Origin: Okapia johnstoni
Taxonomy: Eukaryota; Chordata; Mammalia; Artiodactyla; Giraffidae
Assembly (NCBI GenBank): GCA_024291935.2
Contig: CM044307.1
Span: 95,733,461-95,797,460 of the forward strand
Length of the DNA stretch: 64,000 bases
Direction: 5' to 3'
Below the pieces are notes generated by a model, which saw only the letters and a list, made by a program, of their open reading frames with translations, had not been told where the DNA came from and did no database searches. This document shows, in pieces, positions 22,923 through 35,780 of the stretch. The translations under genes were made by a program, and so were the position numbers. The number at the start of each line of letters is the position of its first letter. The stretch's first letter is position 1.

Positions 22923-24519
22923 GCCCTAGTTATAACTCACAGAAGAATTGAGCGATGTTTTTAAAAGAGATCAAAGGCCAAACTGTGATGAAGATCGTGA
23001 GACCAAATCTTCAAAGTAAGTATTGTTTACTTGCAATATGCTGTTTGAAAGTAGTATGTAACCAATCAGAAGTTAGAAATAAAGATATGAACTGCATTGC
23101 CATTACTGTCTAAACTGTACTGTGGATTAGCTACTGGGGTCATTTGAAATATATGAGAAAATCAAACGGTTAAAGATACCTGTAGATGGTTCTTACCTGC
23201 TCAATGTGAGTTCAGTTAAGAATGGACAGAGACATGTGGGAAAAATGAAACAATAAGCCATTACTATATGTTCTGGGAGTCCCATATTGGAGTCCCTTTT
23301 CACTCACGAGTGAAAGCAAATTGTCCAGACTTCAAGCTTTACCTCTCTCTAGGTGGCAAACCCACAGGCAGTGTGCAATATGGGGCCAAATCACTTACTC
23401 TGCAGTAATACTCATAAACAATGTTTTGTAGCAAGTAACATTTAGCAAGTCACAGGTATTGGCAGGCAGTGTCATTAAGCAGAGTGTAGGCAGGAGTAAT
23501 TCAAAATGGCTTGTTATATTCTGTTTATGGTTAGTCGTGGTACTTGGATGAAGATAATGTTTGAGGCCTTAAACATTTTCTATTATTGATGGACATAAAA
23601 TACCGTAGATTTGTTCTTGAATAAAATTCTCTACAAAGATGGTAAGGCTCAATATCTAGAGCTATGGATAACTGTGAGAATGCAGAGGAAGTCCAGGCTA
23701 CTTCAGAGATAATTGAGTATCATGCAACTAGAGATGTGGGGTCAGCCTTTTGTCACTCTACCCCTCGCCCCACTCAAGGGGCTCTCAGCTTCTAGAGCCC
23801 ACCTTCCCCTACTCTCACAATACAAAAGCTTGCAGTCAACAAAAGAACGTCTCTTCTGCTTCACTCTCTGTTAAGGACTGATGATTAGGTGAGGTTCACA
23901 CAAGGTCATCTTCCTTTTTATGAACTCAAAGCCCACAAGTAGCTTAATCATAGGAGTGTTATCCCACGGTTTTCACAGCGATGCCTCACTCCTTCAAGGG
24001 ATTGGTTATACAAGGTGTCTAAACCAGGGGTCTGTAATGTTTGCAGACTGTGCTTTCACTCCACCCCTTAGGACACTGGAGGCTGGAGCTGTTCTGAGGA
24101 CAAGGATGGAGCTTCTGAGGATGGCATCTCCTGCTTACTCTATAGTCTGGTCTTCAGCGAGCAGGGCTCTACAATTTCAGTGTGAATACACAAAAAGCCC
24201 CTGTCTGCCAAACTGTGGAGGTCTCCAGAGCGTTTATGTGTTTATAGAAACACAGTTTATGTTATGGACCTGCAGCTTTGTTTTGACAGAAGCGATATTT
24301 AGGGTTCTTGATTGGGGACTTTTATGTCCATTGATAGGAGAATTTCCCAGTAATATGTGAGATGTGAATAGCATCATATAATGATAATGCCACTGTTTGT
24401 GGCACTCTCTTGGGCACTTTTGAAACATCACTCTCTGCCCACAATCCCACCCCTCCACCAGCCCAGTCTCAAAAGATCTACCCACATCACGCTCACTTCC
24501 TCCATTACTAATGGAGACG
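22923..24519. other. Intergenic sequence with an unexplained 146-codon ORF
   Basis: An ORF on the + strand at 23920-24360 has no domain that I recognise. Its neighbourhood (about 23760-24400) reads like part of a degraded dispersed element, not a gene. The rest shows nothing. Confidence 0.35.
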
Positions 24520-24672
24520 AACAGATTAAGCATAACTCCTTATAAACTGTAGACTTTTCTATTGGAATGCAAGTTTCATGACAACTGACGATTGTTGTCT
24601 TATATACTGCCCAGCACAATATTTGACACATAATGGATGTTTAATACATGTTGATAGAATAAATGATAGAAT
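24520..24672 (+). mobile_element. L2 LINE 3' end relic
   Basis: Matches the L2 3' wording: 'gcaagtttcatgacaac', 'gcccagcacaatatttgac' and 'taatggatgtttaatacatg', ending 'gatagaataaatga'. Confidence 0.6.
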
Positions 24673-26961
24673 AAAAAGTAAATATTGAATTGAACAATAT
24701 TCTGTTGTGTTAGTTCCAAGAGTAAAACAATGTTCTTTTGTTCTTGTCAAGGAGGAACAAAATTGTTTTATCATTATTTCAATTATAAAATCTTCTTTTT
24801 AGATATTTGTGTATTCCTGGCTTTTATTCTGCAGAACTCTAGAATTAGGTTTTTTGTTTCCAATCTACTTTCTTTTTTACAAATGTAAGATTTCACACTT
24901 TTAAGCAAATTCAATCTCCCTTAAAAATCATGACATTTAAAAATTATTTTTAAGAAATATAGCATAATAGATTGTGAGTTTAAACAGTAATACGTGGTGA
25001 TTTTCTGTTTGGTTACAAAATGCAAATGAGATAGATTACTATTCATCTCATAGCTTTCATTTTCTAAGAAGTACCTTGGCAATTAAAGTTTGATTAATTT
25101 AGTTTCGTTTTGGGGGACAGCATTAATGAGATCATCACAACTTTTGTAAAAGCTAAAAATGCTAGGTCGGAATGGTAAACTATTATATAATGATTTAATC
25201 ACAAATTGTTATGTTTTAATTTTACATGGAAACACAAATTTTTGACTTGGTAGCTTAATACAACAAAAGAAAAGTTTATAACAAAACATACACCACCACA
25301 ATAAAAACATCTAACAAATCTTAGAGAGCTACAATTAAATTTTATCACTGGAACAGAAAAAAAAACCTCTGGCTTCAAAATATTTCTTCATTGACCTCCG
25401 TTGTTCATATATCCTACTGTTTAATATTACTGTTGTGCTTGCTAAAATTAGACTAATTCTAAGATTTTATCAGCCCCAGTGTTTCCTTTTCTTGTCGTTA
25501 TGGAAACTGAATGAAATTTTAAATCCTGATTAACTCCTTTCAGTGACCAAACAATAGTGGCCAAATCTCAGGTCTCTTTAGAGCAACAGATAATTTCATG
25601 TGCCTATAAATGTCAGGTTTGAATAGAATTTTTTAAGCAATTACTTTTCAAAAGCATTCACACATTGGAAACATTATTTCTTAGACTTGAGAACAAATCA
25701 CTTAGGCTACCATTTTAAATGCCATCTGTTTTTCCCCAATGATTTTGTTCTTTGTTTTTAATTCTATGGTTTTGCCACAGATCAACAAATTACTGAACAG
25801 TTCAGCTTGAGAATCAGCAAAATGGCTTCTGAATGTCATTTAATGAAAAGAGACTAACCTGAAAAAAAAAGAAAAACAGAATTCAAGTACAATCACACAG
25901 AGAGATCAAATCAATTTATTAGACTTTTTCCAAGTAAGGTTGCGAGTTTGGGTGAAAACTCCAGAGTAGAAAGAAGGAGTGGGTGGCAGTCCTGGTGCTG
26001 TCATGAGGAGCCGTATGACCTTTGGCATGACTTCTCTCAAACTCAGGTTTTCTCACTTCTAAAAGACGGATCATGATCTCAACCATTTCACCCTCAGAAT
26101 TAATTAAGGACGCAAACATGGCGGGACTTCAGCATGCCTTATTCTTGCTATTTGGCTCAGACCAGCTGATGTACATGAATATTGCAGCTACATATCTGAT
26201 GTTCACTAATATATTCAGCAGGAGAGATCTACTGGAACCTTAACTAATTACCCTTTATTTAATGTGATGTTCTGTCATTGAATTTTAATCATATTCAAAG
26301 GTTACATAACAATGATATTTTTCTGGAAGGAAAAAAGATCATCTCTCTGGAGTGAATTATTTCTTTCTCTGATGACTTAGACATGTATCCATGCACTGCA
26401 GTGATTTCACTGTAAGACTGTCCAACAGGAGAATCTTTCAGAGAGTAATTGACAATTCATTTTGCTCTTAAAATATTTTTAAAGCATGTATAGAAGTGTA
26501 AATATTATAAAAGAATCCTTAGAGTGTGACATGTGAAGAACATAGCTTGTGATAAAGCAAGCTTACTCAAGCCCTTTCACCTTTACCTTTTCTTCATTAA
26601 GTACTTTGCTTATTCTAAAGGGAATTCCATTGTTGTCACAAGATTGCCAGTATTTCTGTTATTCTAAGTATCTAACTCAAAATAATACAAATTTCAGTAA
26701 AATGTAACAATTTGACTTCCCCTTTCATCATAGTTTTTGTCCATATATTTTTTAAACATGGGAAAAATACAATTACATAATTTGTGTAGACTCGCTCTTC
26801 TATACTTCTCTTTTTATCTATAGACTTGAGCTGTGTAATGATTCCTCTTACCAATAATCCATTCCACTGTCACTTAGCAATATACATGGGGGGTCTCTTG
26901 TAACCAAAATCTGTAAATGTACAAACTATATTTTGGAAAGCTAAAAAATAATGGTTTCCTG
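24673..26961. other. AT-rich intergenic sequence with a MIR relic
   Basis: A MIR-like block at about 25985-26115 reads 'gtatgacctttggca' and then 'aaaagacggatcatgat'. Otherwise there is no recognised content. Confidence 0.4.
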
Positions 26962-26969
26962 CATGTACA

Positions 26970-27193
26970 GTTTGCTTCCTAGGTGGCTGGATGGTAAAGA
27001 ATCTGCGTGCCAATGCAAGAAACATATAGAGACTCAGGTTTGATCTCTGGGTCAGGAAGATCTCCTAGAGGATGTCATGGCAACCCACTCCAGTATTCTT
27101 GCCTGGAGGATCCCATGGACAGAGGAGCATGGAGGCTACTATCCATAGGGTCTCAGAATCAGACACAACTGAGTGACTGAGCAAGTATGCACA
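26970..27193 (+). mobile_element. Bov-tA SINE with 8-bp TSD
   Basis: Diverged but complete copy flanked by CATGTACA at 26962-26969 and 27194-27201. Confidence 0.9.
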
Positions 27194-27201
27194 CATGTAC
27201 A

Positions 27202-28540
27202 TTTCAATTAATCCATTTAAATACTGCATAATATCACTGCAATTTTATAATTTTAAATATTGCAATTATTGTATAGCTCTGAGATATCTCTCAAAAACAA
27301 GTTTTATTTCACTAGTCTTGTACCTTTTAGGGGGTGGTCACAGAACTAAGTTTAATCATCATGCTAAAGTTTAAAGGGAGGAAAACCTTAGGATATACAT
27401 ATCACGGGGTTAGAGTCTCTCATTGAAGATCGTACACTGAAATAGATGTTATTTTTCTCTTACACCATGATTTTTATTACATATTCACTAATTGGCAGGT
27501 AATTTCTTGTTTCATCGGTTTTTTTTCTCCTTAGAAGTCATTCTTTCTGCTTTGTCTTAACAGGCTTTCTTCCAATTATCAGGATTACTTTTGTATCAGT
27601 TCAGGATACTTGGTTATAAATATAAAATATGGTGAAAGAATTCCAAAGCATATCCTTTTATTTAAAACTTCTGGCCTATTCAACAGAATTAGAATTGGCA
27701 GCTTTTATTAAGTCTACCTCTCATGCTGCAAATATCTCTGCCCAAATATGAAGTGATTTTAACTTCTCAATTTGAGTCATGAAAATAGTATTTCTAAGAA
27801 TATGTCATGGCAACCCACTGTTAACCCCATATGTCATGATGATTATTGACCTGGGGATTCTAGATAAAATAACGGTCAGTTATTTGTGGCATCTTAGTAA
27901 GTATTACATGTCTCTTTGTATGGGCAGTCTTACAATCTCTATTTACATTTTTCTTACACTGCAGCATAACTATCCCATCCTTTGAGACCTCTCTTGTAGA
28001 TCTCAATGTGAATTTTTGTATACTGAACCATGGCAAATGTACTTTCCAATTTTGGGGAAAACCATCTGGCCCTTTTTGCCAGATGTGATTTACAGACAAA
28101 TGGACACAAGCTTCATTTGTAATAGGCATCTTACTTCAGTTGAATGGCTCTAAATTAGTACAGCCTTAAGATGCAGGAGAACCCCGCTATTATCATCAGT
28201 AGTAAGCACAGGCACTTTACTTGCTGTTCCCTTGATGAGATTTTAAGTCCTAAAATCTCTTTTGACTCTCAGCCTGCTTGAACTGAATTTCTCAATGGAA
28301 TCACCTCTGTTAGTTTAACAAAAGCACTAGGTTATTGCCTACAAATATGAAAGAAGAAAAGAACATTCTTGAAAGTCTCATTTAATAATTTTCTCATGAG
28401 TTTGGTCAAAACTGAGTTTAGCCTTTAGAGAGATGTTCCTATGCAACAGCAACAGTGTAAGGGTTTTGAAATTATAGAAATCTGGTTTTTAACTCAAGCC
28501 CTATAAAATAGCATCTTGCCATTTTTCACATCAGATGACT
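27202..28540. other. AT-rich intergenic sequence, nothing recognised
   Basis: Two overlapping ORFs on opposite strands (27779-27985 and 27860-28129) show no domain or codon signal. Confidence 0.4.
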
Positions 28541-28656
28541 TTTTTAAATTTATTTATTTTAATTAGAGGCTAATTACTTTACAATATTGTAGTGGTTTTT
28601 GCCATACATTGACATGTATCAGCCATGGGTGTACATCTGTTCCCCATTCTAACTCC
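28541..28656 (-). mobile_element. L1 3' UTR fragment
   Basis: Reverse complement of the ruminant L1 tail: AATTAGAGGCTAATTACTTT, ACAATATTGTAGTGGTTTT and CCATACATTGACATG, also seen at 48532-48880 and 58000-58305. Confidence 0.85.
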
Positions 28657-28970
28657 TCTAAGTCTTGATATTTTTATGTTTACAGCAGGGTTTATAAAAT
28701 AAACTTTTTTTATGGTTGTAAACATAAAAAAAAACACACATTCACACACATACATGAACTCAAACACACTTACCATATAATGACTTTATTAAAACTTAAC
28801 ATATGTCCATCCTCTAGAGTAGCAAAATTATCTACTCAATGATTTCTTCCCTTTAGCCTCTGAAAACCATCAGAGTTCTCTGCTTGTAGGAGAGGTGCTT
28901 TTTTTTAGTGTGAGCTACCTGGATATGTCCAGATATTTAATACAGCAAGGCCATCAAGATGCTTCTGAGA

Positions 28971-29436
28971 CAGTAGTCCCTAAACTTTTTTGGCATCAGG
29001 AACCAGTTTTGTGGGAGAACTTTTCCCATGGACCAAGGAGGAGGGCGAGGATGGTTTCAGGATGATTCAAGTGCATTGGCACCCCACTCCAGTACTCTTG
29101 CCTGGAGAATCGCATGGATGGAGGAGCCTGGTATGCTGCAGTCCATGGGGTCGCTAAGAGTCAGACACGACTGAGTGACTTCACTTTCACTTTTCATTTT
29201 CATGCATTGGAGAAGGAAATGGCAACCCACTCCAGTGTTCTTGCCTGGAGAATCCCAGGGACGGGGGAGCCTGGTGGGCTGCCACCTCTGGGGTCGCACA
29301 GAGTCGGACACGACTGACATGACTTAGCAGCAGCAGCAGCAAATGCATTACATTTTTTGTATACTTTATTTCTAATTTAATGCCACCTGACCTGACAGGA
29401 GATATCAGTCCACAGTCCAGAGGTTGGGAACCCCTG
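28971..29436 (+). mobile_element. MER1-type hAT (Charlie) DNA transposon, split by a SINE
   Basis: The ends match the MER1 terminal inverted repeat (CAGTAGTCCCTAAAC at the left, GTTGGGAACCCCTG at the right). Probable 8-bp TSDs, TTCTGAGA and TTCTAGAA, lie at 28963-28970 and 29437-29444. The interior keeps 'gatggtttcaggatgattca' and 'ccacctgacctgacaggag'. A BovA2 SINE occupies 29077-29338. Confidence 0.75.
29077..29338 (+). mobile_element. BovA2-type dimeric SINE inside MER1
   Basis: Two body units joined by TTTTCATGCATTGG and ending in an AGC run (about 29326-29340). The flanking repeat TGCATT suggests a short target duplication. Confidence 0.9.
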
Positions 29437-29471
29437 TTCTAGAAGATATTTCATGAGGGAATACCATTGTT

Positions 29472-29879
29472 ACAGGCTGAACTATGTCCTCTCAAAACTC
29501 CTGTGTTGAAGTCCTAACTCCAGTACCTCTGGATATGATGATACTTGAGGACATGGCCTTTACAGAGGTAATGAAGACACAGTGAGGTCACCATGGGTGG
29601 GCTAGGTGGGCCCTAGTCCAATATGACTGCTGTTGCAGGAAGGAGTTAGTCCAATATGACTGCTGTTGCAGGAAGGAGAGATTACGACACAGACTTAGAG
29701 GCGCGACTGCCTGAGGACAAGTGCACGATGGCCTTCTGATGGCCAAGGAGAGAGGCCTCAGAATAAATCAAACGTTCCCATCCTGAACTTCCAAGTGCAG
29801 AATGTGAGAAAATATGTTTCTGCATTTCTGTTATTTAAACCACCCAGTCTGTAGTAGGTTGTTATGGCAGCCCATACAA
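29472..29879 (+). mobile_element. Old LTR-like mammalian repeat, family uncertain
   Basis: Characteristic strings of a common mammalian LTR-type repeat are present: 'ctgtgttgaagtcctaac', 'gtgggccctagtccaatat', 'caaggagagaggcctcag', 'tttaaaccacccagtctg' and 'gcccatacaaactaataca'. A 33-base tandem duplication (29614-29646 and 29647-29679) lies inside. Confidence 0.5.
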
Positions 29880-30251
29880 ACTAATACAACTGTATATTAA
29901 AGCTGAGAGATTTGGTTTAAGGTTGATAACTCAAACATTTGAAGGGCAGGAGGATTTTCAGTATAGCCTGGTGCTTATAACTCAAATTAGTACTGCCAGG
30001 TTCTTATAGAATTATGACCAATGTTCATTAATGGCACTGAAAAATAAGGGTGAATAAAAATGATTTTTCAACCACATTGTGTGCAAACATCTGACAGCTT
30101 TAACACCAGTAGCAGACCCAGATGCTGAACTCAGAATACCAAGTGAATTGCACACTATGCACTGAAGAAATACAAGCGCATGACTAGAATAAGGGAGAAA
30201 ATGAGAAGCATCAAAAGAGAAGACAAAGTGGATGTCAATGAATTTCTTAGT
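29880..30251. other. Intergenic sequence, nothing recognised
   Basis: No repeat or exon-like signal was seen. Confidence 0.45.
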
Positions 30252-30262
30252 TCTAATATCCT

Positions 30263-30531
30263 GCTGCTGCTAAGTAGCTTCAGTCGTGTCCAACTCTGTG
30301 AGACCCCATAGATGGCAGCCCACCAGGCTCCCCGTCCCTGGGATTCTCCAGGCAAGAACACTGGAGTGGGTTGCCATTTCCTTCTCCAATGCATTTAAGT
30401 GAAAAGTGAAAGTGAAATTGCTCAGTCATGTCCAACTCTTAGTGACCCCATGGACTGCAGCTTATCAGGCTCTTCTGTCCACGGGATTTTCCAGGCAAGA
30501 GTACTGGAGTGGGGTGCTATTGCCTTCTCCA
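30263..30531 (-). mobile_element. BovA2-type dimeric SINE with 11-bp TSD
   Basis: Reverse copy flanked by TCTAATATCCT at 30252-30262 and 30532-30542. Confidence 0.93.
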
Positions 30532-30542
30532 TCTAATATCCT

Positions 30543-30935
30543 AGAGAGCACAATTACATATAATTACAATTTATATTGAAGATGGATTACTATCTAACAT
30601 AAAACTTGAGTTAGTCAAACAGCGTGTCTGTAGAGCTGGTAATGAGGAACACTGAAGTTACTACAATGTACCTGAAGCCAGTTCGGCAGTGATCTGCTTT
30701 TGACTTAGCAGTCAATTCAGAAGATATTTAGAAATAAATGATCCTAATAAATTTACACAGATGAACAGTCTGATAAAAGGAAATTGTCAAATATTGGCAT
30801 TATTCCCCATACATGAAAAGCTAGAAGTGGTCTTTTTAATGAGCAGTATGTTTGTTTGGAAAAACGCAAAGTCTCTGAAGGCAAGTAAACAGCATGAGGC
30901 TATTGGGTACAATGAAACATTGAACATGAACAAAG
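30543..30935. other. Intergenic sequence, nothing recognised
   Basis: No interpretable content. Confidence 0.4.
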
Positions 30936-31113
30936 AGGTGACCCCGTGGACTGTAGCCCACCAAGCTCCTCCGTCCATGGGATTCTCCAGGCAAGAATAC
31001 TGGAGTGGGTTGCCTTTCCCTCCTCCAGGGCATCTTCCCAACTTAGGGACTGAACCCAGGTCTCCCTCATTGCAGGCAGAGTCTTTACCATCTAAGCCAC
31101 CAGGGAAGCCCAA
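30936..31113 (-). mobile_element. Bov-tA SINE, 3'-truncated
   Basis: Reverse copy that begins within the GACCCCGTGGACTGTAG region, so the element's 3' end is missing. The tRNA head (GGGCTTCCCTGGTGGC on the minus strand) is intact. Confidence 0.9.
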
Positions 31114-33654
31114 ATCAAGAGCAGATTAGTGAATTAAAGAAGTGTTCTCATGTTACATGCTTGAACTATTTTCCCCCTCCTGTTACCATTTTGGTACCAT
31201 TTGATTTCCATTCATCAATACCCAGTGCCTAAATACTGTTCAGTTTTATTTGTAGTTATTCATTTAACAAGTGGGTTATTCAGCCCTTCCAGTGTATCAA
31301 TCACTTCTATGGTTCTAAGTTTTAGGACCTTTGAAGTAACACAGAAAGAATCTCCGTTAAAATAGAGCTCATCTGGACTTCTTGCTTAGAGTAGAACCAG
31401 CTAGACTTGTTTCTCTTTCAGGGCATTTATCCATGTTCCTGTCTTTGCCTGGACTCTATTTCCACATCTTCACATCTCTTTTAGGCCTATCTTCATATTA
31501 TTTTAGAATACTTCCATCAGTAAGGATGTTGGAGGTCTCAGTACCATACAGCCAGGCATCCTAGGAGAAAAGGGTAAGCTTCATAGCCAGGATTATGGCA
31601 GGATTAAGGAGGATTTAAAAGACTGTGAAATAGAACTGATCTCAGTGAAAGTAACTGCTACTTACTCCCTCCTTTTCTGATACAATGATAACTCGATTAC
31701 TTTCCCAGGTTTTCTCTCACTACTACAGGTGTTACTGAAGACAATTCAGTAACATAGTGCTTAAGAGTAGGGGCTCTGGAGCCAAAGGATAGGATTCAAC
31801 CAACTATATGACCTTGGATGTGTGTACATATATATATATGTACATTTTAATGTTCCTGAACTTCAGTTCTCCATATGTGTAGGACTTAGATGGACTCTAG
31901 AATACTTGTAGGATTGCTGTGATAATTGAATGAGGTGGCCTATGAAATGATCTTCAATTTCTGGCTACATATGTCTATGCCATTATTATAATTAGCAATT
32001 CACTTATCTCTCTTCTCTTTTGCTCCACTTGAGTTTTCTGTTTATTTTCAACCACCTCTGCCTCACATATTTTACTTACTAACTTTTCTGTTCATTTTTA
32101 GCCTTCTGCCTATCCTTGTCCTACCTTACTGCTTATATGCCTTTATTTGTCTCTCAAAATGACTGTCTTAATGTCATCATTAGCACCCAAGCTTGGTCAA
32201 GCTTTTATGAGAAGCGAGGACAGTCCCTAGTTTCCCGCCTACTCTTGGCCTCGTGGCAGCTCTGACTCAGAAGGCAAAGACACATAGCCTCCCATTAGAA
32301 GAGTTACTTCAGACTGAGACTCTAATAGGTTCTTTCCCAAGATGCCCACCGCTCATGATTAACACTCATTACCAGAAGTCTAAATAAAGTTTACAAGTGC
32401 TGATTCATATTACTCAGGAAGATTGTGAGGGTGTTGGAGATAGTCCTAAAAGAAAGAGGTGGCAGAAATCCAAGGGAAGAAAAAAGTAAGTAAATAGGAA
32501 ATAATATGGAAATAAACAAAATGGGGAGTCTGCTTCTCCTTCCCCTGCAGAAAAAGTAAGTTATGTTTCCACAGCTGGAGGCTAAAAACAGCTGCATTTT
32601 CTATAGTCTATTGAATGGAGATCAGTCGTTAATATTTTACTCATGTATACACTTCATTTTGATGCAATTTTCCTGTATAACCAGCCAGAATCATTTGCAG
32701 GATATTTAACAAAAATGATGGAAATACTCAGCTGCATCTGTTCATCATTTGGCTAACCATATTTTTGCATAAATTTAACATGGGCTTAAGCCACCACCAT
32801 TATTTTCCTCATCTTTTCCCTTCACTGTTCAAATCTGCATGCCAAAATTTATTATTATTCAGGTATCCAATCACAGTGCCATCCCAGCAATCAAGTCAAA
32901 AGCAGCAAAGCGAAATTGAGAAGCTGTTTTCTAAAACTGCAGGCACGTACAATAGTTTCCTGAGACAACAACCAGTGGTTGTTGCGATGACAAACAGCTT
33001 TAATAATGAAAATAGACTCTTGGTTTTACCTACACAGATGCAGTTTAATTTTCTTCTTCCTTATTAGAATTCTCACCATCTCTCTGCCCCCACACAGCCC
33101 CTAGTTATGAAAACAAGTTGGCAAAGACAACAGCTCTATTCATCCTCAGTTTAATATACAATTTCTCATATACACGAAGGGGTGAAGTGGTTTCTAAAAA
33201 CATTGGCTGGTCATGGTGACAGTAGAATCTAATTCCCTCAGGTGCTTGCCTAATACTTATCTCTCCACTGGAGAGTGTAATAAGGTTATCAGGATTATTG
33301 AAGTTGACAGAGCACTAGGCCTAGATTAATTACATCATAGAATTCAGAAGGAATCAGAAAAAGCAACAATAGTGCCTCTGGCAAGTGCATATATTTTTTA
33401 TAGTTCTCTAAGGACTCTGAGTATAATATAATACAAGTGAGTGAAGGGTGGCTGGTATAGCTGATCTGTAGATTTTGTGGTACAGATTCTGAAAGATTAA
33501 TTATTCTGAGAGTAAGAAATCACCATCACTAATTTAGAGAAGATAGAGTAGAACATCTTAAGAAAGACAAGACTAATTGAAGGATGAGTTAAGGGTACTA
33601 ACACATATAAATCTGCTGAGTTCCAGAAGATATATACTCATTGCAACATATAAT
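31114..33654. other. Intergenic sequence with a MIR relic
   Basis: A MIR lies at about 31760-31960 ('ggggctctggagccaaagg', 'atatgaccttgg', 'ggattgctgtgataattgaa'). A 100-codon ORF on the + strand at 32765-33067 has no recognisable domain. Nothing else is seen. Confidence 0.4.
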
Positions 33655-34115
33655 TCTTCAAAAAAATGTTTTTTATTAAAGTACAGTTGCTTTATACTGA
33701 TGTGTTATTTTCAGGTGTACTGCAAAGTGAATCAACCATATATACACATTTATCTCTTTCTTTTTGGGGGGGATTTCCTTCCCATTTAGGTACTATAGAG
33801 CATTGAATAGAGTTGCCTGTGCTATATAGGAGGTTCTCATGAATTATCTATTTTATACATAGTGGTGTGTATATATTAGTCCCAATCCATCCCACCCCCT
33901 TGTCCCCCTACCCTAAGGGGTCCATACATCTATTCTCTACATCTGTGTCTCTATTTCTGCTTTTCAAACAGGTTCAGCTGTACCATTTTTCTAGATTCCA
34001 CACATATTCATTAATATACGATATTTGTTTTTCTCTTTCTGACCTACTTAACTCTGTATGACAGTCTCTTGGTCCATCCACATCTCTACAAAATGGCACA
34101 ATTTCATTTCTAAGA
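33655..34115 (-). mobile_element. Older L1 3' end (L1M-like)
   Basis: Reverse complement of the older L1 tail: 'tattttcaggtgtactgcaa', 'gtgaatcaaccatatata', 'tagagcattgaatagagttg', 'gtccatccacatctctacaa'. Confidence 0.7.
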
Positions 34116-34837
34116 ACAGGCAAATTAGGCATTGTTCTTTAAAAAATGAAAACTGAGGCTGAAGTAGAAAATCTTTCTGCAAATCTCAAATTTAGTTAAG
34201 TGGTCAAGCAGCATTTGACTATCTAACCCACACTCCAATCTCTTTCCTCTTTAACACAGAGAATAACAAAGTATTGGTGTTGAAAAGATGCCATGTTGAA
34301 GGGAGAAAAATTTACATAGGAAAAATTCATATGATTAATAAACAAATACATATTGAATGCCTTTTTCAAACAATGCTGAAAAGTTAATATATATTTATTT
34401 GATTACAATATAAGAAATTATAAAAATTCAGTGAGTCACTTATAATTAGCTTGGGGGATGAGACGTAAATCTAAAACATTAAAAAATAATGATACAGGGC
34501 AGCCTACACATTACACTTACCAACCACTAGAAATATATCAGCATTGCAGGTTTGAAAATCTAAAGTACACCAGGATATAAAATAAAACAAAATGAAAAAG
34601 GCTCCTGGCAACTGAGACAAACAGTACAAAGTAATTGCTCTTTAGTTCACACAACATACTAGTAACTAAGTGTCCAACTGGACTCTTCTTATTGTCTGGA
34701 GGGACTGCCCAAGGCTGCAAAGTTCAGGACAAGCAAAAAGTACAGGTCTGCATTCTAAAGAGAGGTGACCCAGATGCCAGAGGACCTATTAAAGAGGTGG
34801 CAAACTGGTCCTTATCAACACTCATCTAGTCTCCCGT
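34116..34837. other. AT-rich intergenic sequence, nothing recognised
   Basis: No coding or repeat signal. Confidence 0.45.
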
Positions 34838-35048
34838 GTGTTGTGCTTAGTCACTCAGTTGTGTCCCACTCTGCAATCCCATGAACTGCACCCTGCCAAG
34901 CTCCTCTGTTCATGGAATTCTCCAGGCAAGAATACTGGAGTGGGCTGCCATTTCCTTCTCCAGGGGAATCTTCCAAACCGAGAGATTGAACCCAGGTCTT
35001 CTACATTGCAGGTGGATTCTTTACCGTGTGAGCCACCAGGGAAGCCCA
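34838..35048 (-). mobile_element. Bov-tA SINE
   Basis: Complete reverse copy from TGTGCTTAGTCACTCAGTTG to CCACCAGGGAAGCCC. Confidence 0.92.
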
Positions 35049-35238
35049 GGTTTCCCCAGGTGATTTTTAAAAAGGTTATATGATAAAATTATAAAGAAAA
35101 TACAAATGAAATTTTAAAAATCAGTTTCTTCTGGAGAGAAAGGCTAATGTGATATGATAGGAACTCAACAGGCTTTGAAAGTTTTAGAAATAAACTCTTT
35201 TTAAACTGGAGAAAATAGGGAGGGGGTAGAGACTCATT

Positions 35239-35506
35239 GCAATGGCACCCCACTCCAGTACTCTTGCCTGGAAAATCCCATGGAGAGAGGAGCCTGGTAG
35301 GCTATAGTCCATGGGGTCGCTAAGGGTCAGACACGACTGAGCAACTTCACTTTCACTTTTCCCTTTCATGCACTGGAGAAGGAAATGGCAACCCACTCCA
35401 GTATTCTTGCCTGGAGAATCCTAGGGACAGTGGAGCCTGGTGGGCTGCTGTCTATGGGATCTCACAGAGTCGGACACGACTGAAGTGACTTAGCAGCAGC
35501 AGCAGC
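35239..35506 (+). mobile_element. BovA2-type dimeric SINE with 11-bp TSD and AGC tail
   Basis: Flanked by AGAGACTCATT at 35228-35238 and 35507-35517. The tail is an AGC triplet run (about 35492-35506). Confidence 0.94.
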
Positions 35507-35559
35507 AGAGACTCATTAGTGATAGAAACTATTATGGCATTTTCCCTCCTCTCTTTCCT

Positions 35560-35780
35560 AGGAGTGGCTTCCTAGACAGTGCAGTGGAAAGAATCCACCT
35601 GCAATGCAGGAGACACGGGAGATGTGGGTTCTATCTCTGGATTGAGGAGATCCCTGGAGAAGGGAATGGCAACCCACTCCAGTATTCTGGCCTGGAGAAT
35701 TCCATGGACGGAAGAGCCTAGTAGGCTGCCATCCATGGGATTACTAAAGAGTCGGACACAACTAAGCATGCATGTGGTTC
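35560..35780 (+). mobile_element. Bov-tA SINE
   Basis: Diverged head, then a complete body and tail ending at AACTAAGCATGCATG. Confidence 0.9.

Noticed and set aside
32765..33067. 100-codon + strand ORF as a small gene
   Set aside because: No recognisable domain, weak start context and no neighbouring signals. Left as chance unless a search shows homologues.
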